From assembly GCF_030269925.1 (NCBI RefSeq), contig NC_085110.1:6820001-6884000 (forward strand): a DNA stretch of 64,000 bases, read 5' to 3'. Every line of letters begins with the position of its first letter. Position 1 is the first letter of the stretch. This DNA comes from Bombyx mori. Its lineage: Eukaryota > Arthropoda > Insecta > Lepidoptera > Bombycidae. The position numbers and the translations under genes were made by a program. Positions 45,505 to 58,365 of the stretch are shown in pieces. The notes under the pieces are model-generated. The model was given only the letters and a program-made list of their open reading frames with translations. It did not search any database and had not been told where the DNA came from.

Positions 45505-46083
45505 CCTATTGTTTCTTATGCCTCCTGCAGCGATGGGTAAAGTAGCTACACTGCATTGTAATTATATTATCTGTGCTATTCTCATATTTGCAGGCGTACT
45601 GTTCTGCACAAAATGTATTTGATATTGTGATATTTTAACCGTGAAATTTATGATCAAAGCCTCAATAGCGTTAGAATCCATTCTGTCCTTTATTCTTCGA
45701 GTTGTTTAATTTGATAGTCCACTAAAACCACCACTACGAGTAAAAAAGTGACATCTCAAAAATATGCCGCAAAGTCTCAAAAACTGTGTATTTCTTTAGT
45801 AACAAAACAATCTTGAATAACAAAAACAAAAGTTGCGTATTAAACAAAATAAAACTTTCAATATCCTCTGTTTGTTCGGGTTACGTAACGATCGAGACGA
45901 GTCCAACTCGGGGCAATAACCGCCAAAAACTAATAACATTTTTGTGTGATAGCAGGGAAGCAAACCGAACACCGAACCACCCTCGACGTTTCTCTTATAC
46001 CAACAACGTACACTTGCACAATGCAATAAAAGATAACCGAAACGTCCAGAAGAAATTCATTACTTTCCATTCTTTTAGTGTCA

Positions 46084-46501
46084 TCTATATATTAATAGGT
46101 GAAGCAAAACTTTGTATCCCTTTTTACGAAAATTGCGCGGACGGAGGAGTATGAAATTTTCCACACTTATAGAGAATATAGAGAAAAAGTGCACAATGCT
46201 AATATATTTTTTTAAATAATGCATAAAAGATACATGAAATCAATCAAGAAAACATTACACACACTACATACCATGTATTTGACGCACACACGCATGCATA
46301 CTATTTATTGTCAAACTTTTTGACGTCTGTGGTCAAATTGAGAATAAATTAAATATTTTTTGTCTTTATTAATATTTTTTATAGTGTGGCCTTGACGAAA
46401 TTTGTGATTATAGAAGTATAAAATACAATCATAATAGTGTACAAACTTACAATTCCAATTAATTATAGTCGAATTTTGACTACTGCGGGACGGACCTCTA
46501 G
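46084..46501 (+). mobile_element. Non-autonomous Helitron, second family, copy 1
   Basis: Starts tctatatattaataggtg after an A, ends cggacctCTAG before a T. The body includes aaaattgcgcggacggagga and catacactattt-like tracts. Repeated in inverted orientation at 50311-50721. It resembles the lepidopteran Helitron family described as Lep1, but I could not verify this. Confidence 0.8.
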
Positions 46502-46897
46502 TTTCATAAATTTCTGACTGAGTCATTTGAAATAACAAAAATGGAAATCCGTAACTTGGCACCTATACTAAAAAGAACTGCACTTAAGCGACATCAATGA
46601 ACTGAGACGCTCATATCTCGTTACCGTGAGAGCATTAAAGCGCCAAGTGCACTCTGCAATTGTAACGTGTATAACGAACGGGGCCCTGGTTCAGAGTATA
46701 CTGGCGCGTGCCGACAACCTCGTCGCTCTTGCCAAAATCAAATAAAACACTACTCTAGTACCTATAAAAAGCAATTAATTTTAATTGAGATACCTTTTTC
46801 TGAAACGATTCTGATTTCCACCTGATGGTCGTCCGGAAGAGATTGGTCTTCGCCATAAGACCGCCCATTGTCTTTTGTACTTAATGATTTGCATTGG

Positions 46898-47191
46898 ATT
46901 TTTTTTTGCCTTAAGAGGCTGTTTCAGCGTAACCTTAACTAGTAGGTGAGCTCACAGGGCTCAAACCGGAGTGATACTAACACTGACCCTAGCAAGAGCA
47001 GTGCTTCGCAGAATCTACCACCGGATCGGAAACGCGACCCACTAAGAAGATCCGGCGAGAAACTCAGTGGGCTGTGTCTAATTCGCTCGTCGAGCCCTTC
47101 GTCGCAAGCGACGGGTTCGACGAGGATGGTTACCGGTGCTTGTGGTACCTAAAAGCACCGTTAATGGATCGGGAGGATCCTTAATGACGTG
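46898..47191 (-). mobile_element. Family C truncated LINE tail / SINE-like element
   Basis: T-run at about 46899-46907, ggctgtttcagcgtaacc, the caccggatcggaaacgcg block, and end ggatccttaatgacg. It has the same 5' boundary as the 22.2-kb copy, which argues for a defined short element rather than random truncation. Confidence 0.8.
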
Positions 47192-49786
47192 TAAATTGGT
47201 ATTATTGTATACCATAAGCATACACACCCTACTCTACTAATTTTCGGAACTCCAAACATCCCTATAAGTATTTTATTCCCAAGTGTACATATTTCTTATT
47301 AAACATTATGTATGCGGCAGACGCTATTAATCAAACGATGTCCTGTAACTAAACAAACAAATAAGTAGAGTCGTTTGCGAAGAACGCACAATATGCGAGC
47401 CACGTGGTTGTTAACCGATTAGAACGTTCGATCAGATTGATGGATTGGCGGCACGCTGTCGTCGGAGCGCGGTCAACCGTACGCGCACGCCGCGCCTAGT
47501 CTTTCATCTATTCCACTATTGGCCGAACACGTGCCTCGACCAATTGACACGAGGAAAACAATGAGCTAACGAGCCGATGAATGACACGACCCCGCGCGAT
47601 CTGACCCGGAGTCCACTTGTACGCGTGAATATGGCTGCCAGAAATATTTGGGGGCAGACGGGAATAGAACCGACCGGTATACTGTGCCAACAACCAGATG
47701 CGTTAGAGATAGACGGTGGAACACCTACGACACGTGGATCCTCGAGTCTATAAATAAATTTCAATTTCATTCTCAGAAGCGAATCATAAGCTTTTTAAAG
47801 TAATAATAACCACTGAGGAGATGTTAATTTTAATCGAACTTATTTATATTGTTATTTTATAATAGACCTTTGATTAAAATAAGCAAGGCGGTAGGTTAAT
47901 ATTACAAGCGTAGGTATGTAAAGGGACAAAAAATAAAGCAATAAATATAAAAAAAGATATCCTCGAATAAGGTCGAATGTCCCGATGGAGTTGATTATTA
48001 AAGGGTTCTTCCAGGATCGAAATACAAAATCGTAGGTAACACGATCACAATGTAAGATCCGGCCCCGGATGCCGCAATATATTTTTTTTGGTGTAAGTTA
48101 AAACGGAGGAAAGGTGGAAATCTAATTTGCAAAATTTTGTGGTCGGGAAGGGAATTAGGTAGGCAAGCAAAGTCAATTCCGAAAGTAAGTAGAATTTGAA
48201 TTTAAAATGATTTATAGAGGCGCTAGGGAGTGGCTAATGAGGCGTCATGCGAGAGGGGCGCGATTACGCCTCGCAGGTGCGTATTTTTTACACAGCGGCC
48301 TCTTGACGGCCGACTATGGCGTTCGATACGCCGTAACTAACATGTTGATGACGTAATGTTGAACACGCCTACAATCCAATAAACACATCACTACTACAAT
48401 ATTATGTAAGAATAGAAACTAAATATTTGAGGTATAGAGGTTTTCGAATGGCAGAGAATAATACTACAGTAAGTCCACGTTAAGTGGTTAAATAATATCT
48501 ATATAAAAAAATGGTTTGCGAGATTTTCCCCCGTAACAGCACAAGTGGCCGGTGGAGAACAAGGGCCGTTTAGTTCTTGTTTGTTACGAAATTAAAATGA
48601 ACGAGTTTGCTTGCCCACTTATGTTACTAGCTTTTGTTTCTCGACTAAACACGGGAATGTCGGGTTCTTAGTAAAACAAATTTAGTTAATTTTGTAAGTG
48701 TCGTTTGTAAATGACGTGAGTACCGAAGCTGGACTGGGACGATGGGGTGAGGGATTAATGCAACGAAAATGGGCGCCGGCTCTCAAGGTGTTTCATTAAA
48801 TTGCGCGAGACGCCTTCGTCGGCTCTTGCCTCCTACTCTCATTATGAACTGCAAACCATTCGCTTTAAGAACGGCCATGCTACTTTGTAATGACCTTAAT
48901 TAACCACGCTGCTTTTAGGACCGCGTAAATTACCTACTTCACTAATGTGAATAAAAATACCTCCCTTGTACACATATTTTTTACGCAACCTGTAAAGTTA
49001 CCCGCCTGCTATAATTATCAGCTATCGCTTTTGTTAAGAGAACAACAACAGTAGCATCATGATTTCTCGTTCCGAATAGTGTTCTTTCCAAACTAATATG
49101 AAGCAAAGCGCTGTCACTTTTCCACAAAAGAACGAAACAACAAAACACCTACTTGACCAAGTCGTTGCGGCTTTGTGTGATAATTGCTGGCATCTCAAAG
49201 AAACTAACAACTTTCACGGAGATCGTGTTGCAAAAACGAATGTCAGTATTATAACGTCAGTTTCACATCAAAGATTATGATGATGAGAGGTTTCGAATTC
49301 GTAATAAGAAATAAACTAGAATTATGTAATATATTTATTTTTATTACGGCCACTCAATACTCGAATCCCACTAGCGTTCATTAGAGGTAAAAAATACACC
49401 AGAAACCGTATACAGGATGGGCAACTAAGAATTACAAGATAAATATGTAGTAAGAAAAAATATTTGACTAACAAAAAAAGTAATAAAATAAATATTATAT
49501 TATGTCGAAGAAGCCACAATTATTAACACCATCGTCAGACATCGTAGGGGCGAACAGAGTGAGCCAAGAGAAACATTAAGCACACCAATCACGTTTGCTC
49601 TCCCAGAACAATCCAGAAATCTACTCTTGACGTTAGCAAACGAAAACGAGTGACAGTTTCCAGGGCGGAGGCACGGCTCTTCAAGAAGTCTAGTTGATAA
49701 GTGTGATAGCGTCTACGCGCCTCCATCGGCTATGCTGTAGTACGACGTTAACCGAGTTCCGATGATACCGCAGTCGTGCTGCCATC

Positions 49787-49901
49787 TTTTTTTTTATTGC
49801 CCTTGTAGGCAAACGAGCGTACGGCCCACCTGATGGTGAGTGGTTACCATCGCCCGTGGACTTCAGCAATGCCAGGGGCAGAGCCAAGCCGCTGCCTACA
49901 A
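49787..49901 (-). repeat. SINE-like repeat A
   Basis: tttttttattgcccttgtag to gctgcctaca, in the mbl intron. Confidence 0.85.
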
Positions 49902-50310
49902 TCTCTCTCGTAGAATCGTGCTGCGTTTCGTTTAGCTACCAAACTAATGACCGTCTCCGACATATAGATTTCCTTGATACTTTTTCATCCACATATTGCA
50001 TGCGCAAAATCATGAAATGTGAATTATGATCCATTAAAGATCACTTTATTAAGTATGTCTAAACTTTTTTCTGTGTGCCTTTGAAACACTATATATCCTA
50101 TTTGTGATAAGTTTTGTAGAGTTACCATTATCCACACCCTGTATAAAGTCAGACACGGACGTGGTTAGGTCACCTAACCAGTTTACTCGTGCTGCTTGGG
50201 TAATAAGTCTATTAGCAATCAACTACCAGACCGTAGTTATCAAGACGTAGTCGAATTCAAATGCGATATCGCTAACTAGATTATTAACATCATATACGCA
50301 TTTGTTTGTA

Positions 50311-50721
50311 CTAGAGGTCCCGCAGTAGTCGAAATTCGACTATAATTAATTGGAATTTAAGTTTGTACACTATTATGATTGTATTTTATACTTCTATAAT
50401 CACAAATTTCGCCAAGACTACACTATAAAAAAATTAACAAACAATATTTAATCTATTCTCAATTTGACAACAGACGCCAAGAACAAAAGTTTGACAATAA
50501 ATAGTATGCATGCGTGTGTGCGTCAAATACATGGTATGTAGTGTGTGTAATGTTTTCTTTATTGATTTAATGTATCTTTTATGCATTATTTTAAAAAAAC
50601 ATTAGCATTGTGCACTTCTTCTCTATATTCTCTATAAGTGTGCAAAATTTCATACTCCTACGTCCGCGCAATTTTCGTAAAAAGGGATACAAAGTTTTTG
50701 CTTCACGTATTAATATATAGA
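50311..50721 (-). mobile_element. Non-autonomous Helitron, second family, copy 2
   Basis: Begins (plus strand) CTAGaggtcccgcagtag and ends cttcacgtattaatatatag; on the minus strand this is the same element as 46084-46501. About 410 bp with small indels. The two copies form a 4.2-kb-spaced inverted pair in the mbl intron. Confidence 0.8.
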
Positions 50722-51563
50722 GGTACGTGATTTGTTTGTATGTACGTGATACGTGTCAATTTTCCGTCACGTTTAGAATTTATTTTAGATAGATGAGAAT
50801 TCACAAATGACTACGGCATTAAGTACAGATGAAACTTGTAAACGTTTAAGCGTAGTGATCAATGTTCACATTACGTCGATGATGCGTAGCGTTAACTTCA
50901 TACATCAGGCCAGTGGCGCAGAACGTCCCGGGATCGGCCCGTTTAACGTGACGCAACGTGAAGTCATTCAGTATTTTCAGGGGCCGGAAAAATCGGGTCG
51001 TGTAAAAACTAATTCAGTATACACACAGTTCGGATAAAAAACAGATTTAACTCGAATCAATTTTGACTTTCAGTAACCTTTGCATTATTTTGCATAAAAT
51101 GAATGATGTATTTTAAAAGAAAATGATTTTTCAATGATGTATTTTCGATTCATCACTAATACCAGGCATCGAAATGAGAATTTACTCAAACATTGAGAAA
51201 GTGTATTATCGAGATTGTGCATTGATTAATTTTGCAAAGTTGCGGTTTCAATAAACAAAGAGGTGAACATAAAGGCGATAACTACGATCGGGACTAACTA
51301 CAAAATAAAGAGCTTTTAGTACGAACGATAAGGGAAGTTTAAGAGTTTTCGGGCGGGGGTCGCACCGATAAATTGGGCGGCACTTAATTATGATCTCGGG
51401 CGGCATCTTGCAGGCGGCTAATATCCCGGACTCGTTTAATGCTCGAACTTGTAGCCTCAGCTCCGGCGGGCGTGATAAATCTCCATCTGTGCCCCGTGCG
51501 GTCCGACCCCTATCTACCTCTCATACTGTTGTGCATCAAATCGTATTAAGGAAACAGAATTTT

Positions 51564-51679
51564 GTTTTTTTTATTGCCCTTGTAGGCAGAGGAGCATATG
51601 GCCCACCTGATGGTGAGTGGTTACCGTCGCCCATGGACTTCAGCAATGCCAAGGACAGAGCCAAGCCGCTGCCTACCGT
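51564..51679 (-). repeat. SINE-like repeat A
   Basis: tttttttttattgcccttgt to gctgcctaccgt, in the mbl intron. Confidence 0.85.
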
Positions 51680-52985
51680 AACCAACCGTACCCAAAGAAA
51701 TGCTTACCGGTTCAATCTGACTCATAAGGCTTGCGAACGTTTTTCATTTTAAGTACATATATGAGCTTAATCCAAACGAGTAGCCTTCGTATTTCATACA
51801 AGCTTTAAAAGTCCGCAACCAGTAAACATAACGTAAATCTGTTTTCTAAAAATACCGAGCGGTTATTAACCACTTTGATTTATGGAAGAAAGGAAAGTTT
51901 GTTGGTTTTTCCGAATGTAACGATGTCGATATTATTAGGGTAGTACGAAAGTACATTAGGTAGAGTGGCGCACTGTTATTGCATCGTGTTACGTTAATGT
52001 CGCGTAAGTTGATGCGAAGCGACAACGCGGGGGTGCAGGGCGCAGTCGGCGCCACATTATCTAGGTATAATTAAAGCGGGCAAGACGACGGCGAGACGTT
52101 ACGCCGTCCCTAACGACTTTTATGGCGTATGTAACATTGCCGGCACATAAAATAAATGTGCCGCCTCCAGCGCTTCGATATAGCACACAGTATTCACAGA
52201 TTAATCGCCAGAATGTTTGCTCTCACGCCATACGACTGCCGTTACTCAGCTCATACGGCTACATAATGAGGTAAATATTGGAATGTGTTTTCCTTTTTTG
52301 AATACATCGCTTAAGTGTTCCGCATGTTAATATTGTATTTACGTTAAACGATACTTTGGGGGAAAACGCTTTTAAAATATGTTTTCGTAGATGCCTATAA
52401 TAATTACGTATTTTTATCACTTGTCATTTAAATCTATTGATGAGTTAGTGTAAAATTTTAAAAACAAATCAAATCATGTGCTCAGAGCAATACTGAGATA
52501 CAATTTCAGATTTAATACTGAATTTGGTTTAAAAATAAATACGCTTTAATCGCAAGCGGCCCAGAAATGATCTAGTTTTTATCCTGGTGATACAGATCCA
52601 CATATTAATTAGGAAAAAAAAATTATAGATACAGGTCGAAATAATAAAAGCGTAATAAAATAATGACGAATTGACTTTCATATTGCTTTTCGTGAAGGTA
52701 AGCCGTTGAACTTCGTCTCTACGTTCCGTTCCTACATTTGAATCTTATATAGTCCACTTTAGCTTTATAGGCGACGGGTGCTTTCTTAGATGTTCAGAAA
52801 AGGCTGAGTGCACTTTTATTGGGTATGAAATACCACTGTAATTGCCACTCGGCGCCGAGTCTGTGACTGACGACTCTTGTACGTGCTAATTGTGCTATCT
52901 CATCAAAGGAACATGTTGTCTCAGAGATTATTTTTATGCTTCATTCATTGATAAACGATTTATGATTTAATTAAATTAACATTAG

Positions 52986-53230
52986 GTTTTTTTCTTTTCT
53001 TGCTTACATGGGTAGACGAGCTCACAGCCCACCTGGTGTTATTGAAGCCCATAGACATCTACAATGTAAATACGCCACCCATCTTGAGATAAAATATGTT
53101 CTAAGGTCTCAGTATAGTTACAACGGCTGCCCCACCCTTCAAACCGAAACGCATTACTGCTTCACGGCAGAAAGAGGCAGGGTGGTGGTACCTATCCGTG
53201 CGGACTCACAAGAGGTCCTACCACCAGTAA
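52986..53230 (-). repeat. SINE-like repeat B, full length
   Basis: tgcttacatgggtagacgag to aagaggtcctaccaccagta. The plus-strand open frame across it is not a gene. Confidence 0.85.
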
Positions 53231-55670
53231 AGAAAAGAAGAAGAACAAAAGATTGAACTATAAATATGTGAATATTAAATATATGTAATGTGCTATAGGT
53301 AATACTAATAATTTGTCTATTAGGTGTATTATTGCGCGCTGTACATGTTTTCATGTGCATTTTATATTGAGAATCATGAGCCTATGGTATAAGAAGCTTT
53401 ACATAAAAGGGGAAGTATTCAAAACAATAACCGCTTTTCATATCTCAATCCCCGAACAGCCATAATCTTGACAAATGACGGTCTTTCGAGTATAGTCGGC
53501 ACACAGCGAGACGCATTGACAAAACCCCAAATAAACTGACGCGGACACATAAATAAGCATATTCGATGTTTTATTGAGTGGAGGAAATATGTAGGAAATA
53601 GTTTCCTGGGTCATTACGCGAGACATCAATCAAAAGGCTGGGTCACGTTGCGCGGACTCGGAAAACGTGCGAGTGGACTACAGTAGGTGTATTGGGGTCG
53701 ATTTCCTATTACAACTTGCTTCGGTTGCTTGTTTCTGAGTGGAGCGAGGTTCGCGTGGTCGTAAACGACAATAAATAGTGAAGGAGCCTCAGGCTAGGTA
53801 CGGCACGCAGTTGAACACACGATATCTGCATTGTGGGGCGGCGTCGTGGCGCCGTCGGGTCTGGAGTCGCGGCGGCGTCGCATACATCAGCACGCGAAAA
53901 CTACGCTAGCGTCGCGGTTTGCTCCATGTTTTCACCCCTATAAACGTAATAGCAGCAGACTAATACCATCTTGTTCTAAAAACGGATCATTTGATAGCCT
54001 CAGATATTTTAGCCTAGTTTTCCATTTGCAGGTTCGCTTGTTGAATTTGAATTAAATTTTTGTTTTGTACATGTCTTAAGAAATATTTTTTATGTTTCGG
54101 GGCAACCGTCCTAGACCATGTAAATTTTTTTTTTAATCATTTATTATTTATTTTTAATTATTTATATTTACTATAAAATTGTATAATAGTATATGTTATT
54201 TAAAACAATTTAAAATTATTATTATCCCTTCTAAACGATTTTATACAAACAGAGTATTATATAAATTGTATTATTAGAATAGTACATATAATACATAGCT
54301 GTATTTTATAATTTAATATATCATAATTTAATAGTTTATCATTTACAATTTTAATTGGAATTATTTTTCAAATAAAGTTTTTACTATACTTATATTTTTA
54401 ATTCAGATCTAGTGGTTCACAATTTTGCAAGGTAACCAAAAAGACCGCACGCGTCAAGACGACATGTACAACTTTCGTATAACAATAATATAGTTTTAAC
54501 GTTGCATATTCGCAAATAGCTAACTGTTTTAAACACAAAGCGCTCGATTGATGTGGAACAGTGAAGCTAAAACCGATTCAGGCAACAACACTTTGTTTCG
54601 CACAAAGCAACACATCACTAACCGACCGTAGTTATGAATGCACCGAGCGTCGGAGGTGGCTCCACATTGCGAGGTGCAGCACCGTAGCTCTCCTATTATC
54701 CTATGCAAATCCGGATTTCCGAAATATCGTGCTCAGCCGCGGGCCACCTAGCTATCGCGGGCTATTAATAACGCGCCGTATTACAAATAGGAGCCTCCGA
54801 GCTGAGCCGTTTAGTCCGCCGACGAAATACACCGCAGCCGTATGTTACTTCATATTTCAGGGATTTCGTTGAGAAAAAATTAACTTGCAGCCGTTTTAGG
54901 AAAAACCATACACCGATTACTAAAAAAATACCGTATGCTCCTTTATCTTTATCTTCAAGAGAGAATTATTTCGTCGTCTGTATTATTAACAAAGGACTTT
55001 TTACTTTTACATAAATTTTATCATCAGATACGTTTCGTTCGTAATTTAATTTAATTTTAATTACATTATTAAACGACTGTTTCCATAAGCAGAGGCGGAA
55101 AGTTGAAAAGGCTAGAAACATTAACGTCGAAGAGAACACGACTCAACAATACACTTTCCGCGTGAATGCTAAAGTAACATTCTCAAGTCATTAAAATAAT
55201 TAAGCACCTCCGGAATAATTCTCGACGTGGAAACTGTCTCGTCTGTCAGTAATACGTGTTTTCACGCGGTCACGGCCCTTATACCTTACTCGCTCTGCGG
55301 GAAAGCTGTTACTCTTATAATTTTCGCAAAATAACTTTGCGCGCTTTCACGGTAAACTCGCTTAATATTCAAGTGGGTACAGTGTTTATTGCGTTAATCT
55401 CATAAAACAGGTTAGTCGAATGAAGGGTGCTGCAGATGATCGCGGCGAGGTCAGAGGATAAGGTCAGGTCGACTCGGGTCGTCCAACAAAAATTATCCCC
55501 TAACTTTCAAAACTGGACTTCTCTTAGTTACAGAAAGCGAACTTGTCATAAGGGTTGACCTGTTTTAGCATTTGTATTAAATCAAACTTTCGAGGTCAAA
55601 GAAAGAATGGACCGATCGTTATACTTACGCATTCTTTACCAGTTGCAAATAGTTGTATTGTAGCTTGTTT

Positions 55671-55799
55671 GAGGCTTCGACCTCATGTCTCAAGGTGGAT
55701 GGCGATATTCGCGTTATAATATATATATATTATGGGTTCCGGTCACCGCTTAAGATCAGGTAGGCCGTGATCTCGTTCATCCTTCTATGCAATAAAAAA
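55671..55799 (+). repeat. SINE-like repeat B fragment
   Basis: cctcatgtctcaaggtggat to tctatgcaataaaaaa, interrupted by an (AT) run at about 55719-55731. Confidence 0.75.
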
Positions 55800-58149
55800 C
55801 CTTATTCCCGATTATAAGGTGAAGTGAAAAAAAATTTAGAAGGTATTGATTGCAATTCAAAGAAAGAAAATCCTACAGTTGTTATTTAATAAAATATTAT
55901 ATAATGATGAACAAAAATAGCCCCCGCTGCTATAATAAAAAAAAACCTTTACATAGAATATAGAATTCTACGGAGATTATAACAAAAGGTACACATGTAC
56001 TTACTATATACATATATAGGTGCACAATATTATTTGAAAGCACTCACCAAGTAAATAACTCGAATATTTTATTTAGAGTTTGTATTAGAAAGTCATAATA
56101 ATAAAACTAAATCATATTGTGTTGATTTTACCGTTATACGTCTAAACTAGGTGACAGTTGCTCACGGAATGACCCGCGGCGACGTCCGCCTACCGGACAA
56201 TTTAATTAAATATGGCTTCGGATTAACTGGGTAAGGCTTCAACACAAACTATTCCATTTCATATTTTCCATTCGTACACTATACGTATGTACGTATATGT
56301 ACAATACATTACGTTCATTACTCATCATACCTGAAATGTGCGCTGATTCCAAAACTCAATTTACACCGTTACAACTTTGAGTAGATTACCTGGAACAAAA
56401 AGATTACACAATTAGTCGGATCTCACGATTTGTTTACGCCAAAGTCAATTAGCCTAAACAATGTCGTTAATAATAACAATGCCACCAGGAGTGACGAACC
56501 AAAGTTACTTCGGTGTAAAGTCTTGACTTTGATAATAATGGGTTTCGTTGAACGCGGGGGTGCGGTGGGGGATTGCGATTGTATCCGATGATAAACATCG
56601 GCCGCCCGCCGCGCCATCCAAGAGTCGGCGCTAATTAAACAACAACGGCGAAAATTAATTTGATTGTTTCGGAACTGCGCCTCTTTGTACCAGACCCAGG
56701 AACTGGTTACCTCGAAAAAAAATTTGAAGCCTCGCGTTATTATTCGATGTATTTATACTGTCTTATATAGGAGTACTACGCGGGTTCGTAGCGACACGTC
56801 GCGCTACGATGGATCCAATGATACACTGGTTTTAAATGACGAACATTGTACGGAAACCCTGCAAATGTAATAAATAGATCCAGTCGTGTACTGTGATCGA
56901 TGTGTCTACGGTGTGACGTATTCGATTTAAATCCATTGTCGTAAAATGAAACTTGAGTTATTTAAGAGAACTTTTGGTGTAAGTTGGTCACGTATGGACA
57001 AAAAAAATGATATGAGCGATTAACTAGTTTCTAAATCAATTATTTTGAAAATCATAAAATGTATAAAGAAAATTGATTCAAACGTTTTAATGAAAAATAT
57101 CAAGTACTCATTACTTAATAATATGAAGAATCCCTTAAATAACAGTGATTATAATGAAAAATATTTGTTTGATATTTTCCTTTTACCTTTATCTTCTACT
57201 TGCGTTTGTTTATCATACCATGCAATATATCGGTTTGTTGCTGTTGGTACGTTCAAAACTTACATTTTTTTCTCCGGGGCGTAATTTAATTCCGCGAGAG
57301 TAGTTACCACCCTTCTATATTTATTTGAAACACTCGTCTTTTCTGTACAATCGTTACACAAAACAGTTAAAACTTTGACTTCGAGTTAACAAGATAAACA
57401 GCGGTATTTACGTTGTGATATCCATGGGCTACAGTAACCACTTGGTACAAACAATTGGTACTAACAATCTTGGTAATTACAACATTAGTGACACGCTCAG
57501 ATTTCGATGTAAGGTCGGCAGCTACACGGTTCGGCGGCCGCGACTTGTTCCGGACCCGGATCAGGTGCCCGGGCGTCAGATTACATCACGATATTCTAAC
57601 CAAGTACTCGTACAGAACCGCCCTTGTCATTAATAATGACAACGAAGTAATTAATTACAGCAACATGCTTAGATATTCAGCTCAGAAACACATGTTAACA
57701 AGATCTGATATCCCCGTCGCGCAAAATGACACCGACTCATTACACCGAGACGGGGTACTTAAATTAAGCTATTGTCATTTCCACGCCACTCCGAATGAAT
57801 TATTTATGGATGAAAACTAAATTTCCAAGTTTCTGGTTAAATCTAGTGATATATTTACAAAACTCCCGCTCAATAAATAAGTTGAGGGATAGCATTCGGA
57901 AAATTAACCGTGAATGGGCGCGGGTGTGCAAAAACTTTAATGGCAGGGAACATTCGGTGCGAAAATGTGGAATTACATGCGGTATCCGAGTGGGTCAACT
58001 CGTTCCTGAGTCCTGAGAGTGTGAATTATTTACGCGGCAACGAATGCGGGCGGGGCGGGACCCTCGCATCTCTGAATTCATCAGAAACTTTTTGTTTAGT
58101 AACAAATAGGTTTTATTTCATTAATGTTCTTGACATTGTTGCGTAAATG

Positions 58150-58365
58150 GTTGCTCACGGTTTACTGGGGCCCACATTAAAGCACATAATAAACATCACA
58201 ATGTGAATGCCTCTTGAGAAATCAACCATGTTGAGAAGTCCAAAACCTCAATTGTATTGTAGAAAGGCTGTTTCATGCTTTAAATCGGAACACACGACTG
58301 CTTCGTGGCAAAAATAGGTAGCATAGTGGTTCTTATCCATACGGGCTTACAATACCACCGTAAAA
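58150..58365 (-). repeat. Old SINE-like repeat B copy
   Basis: Heavily diverged: tttactggggcccac, gaaaggctgtttcatgct and gactgcttcgtggcaaaaat are still in family order. Confidence 0.6.

Noticed and set aside
46946..47152. Open frame in the plus strand at 47 kb
   Set aside because: It lies entirely within a family C repeat and reads antisense to it.
53831..54055. GC-rich open frame near 53.9 kb as a gene
   Set aside because: No recognisable domain, no conserved splice context; probably a CpG-rich patch in the mbl intron.
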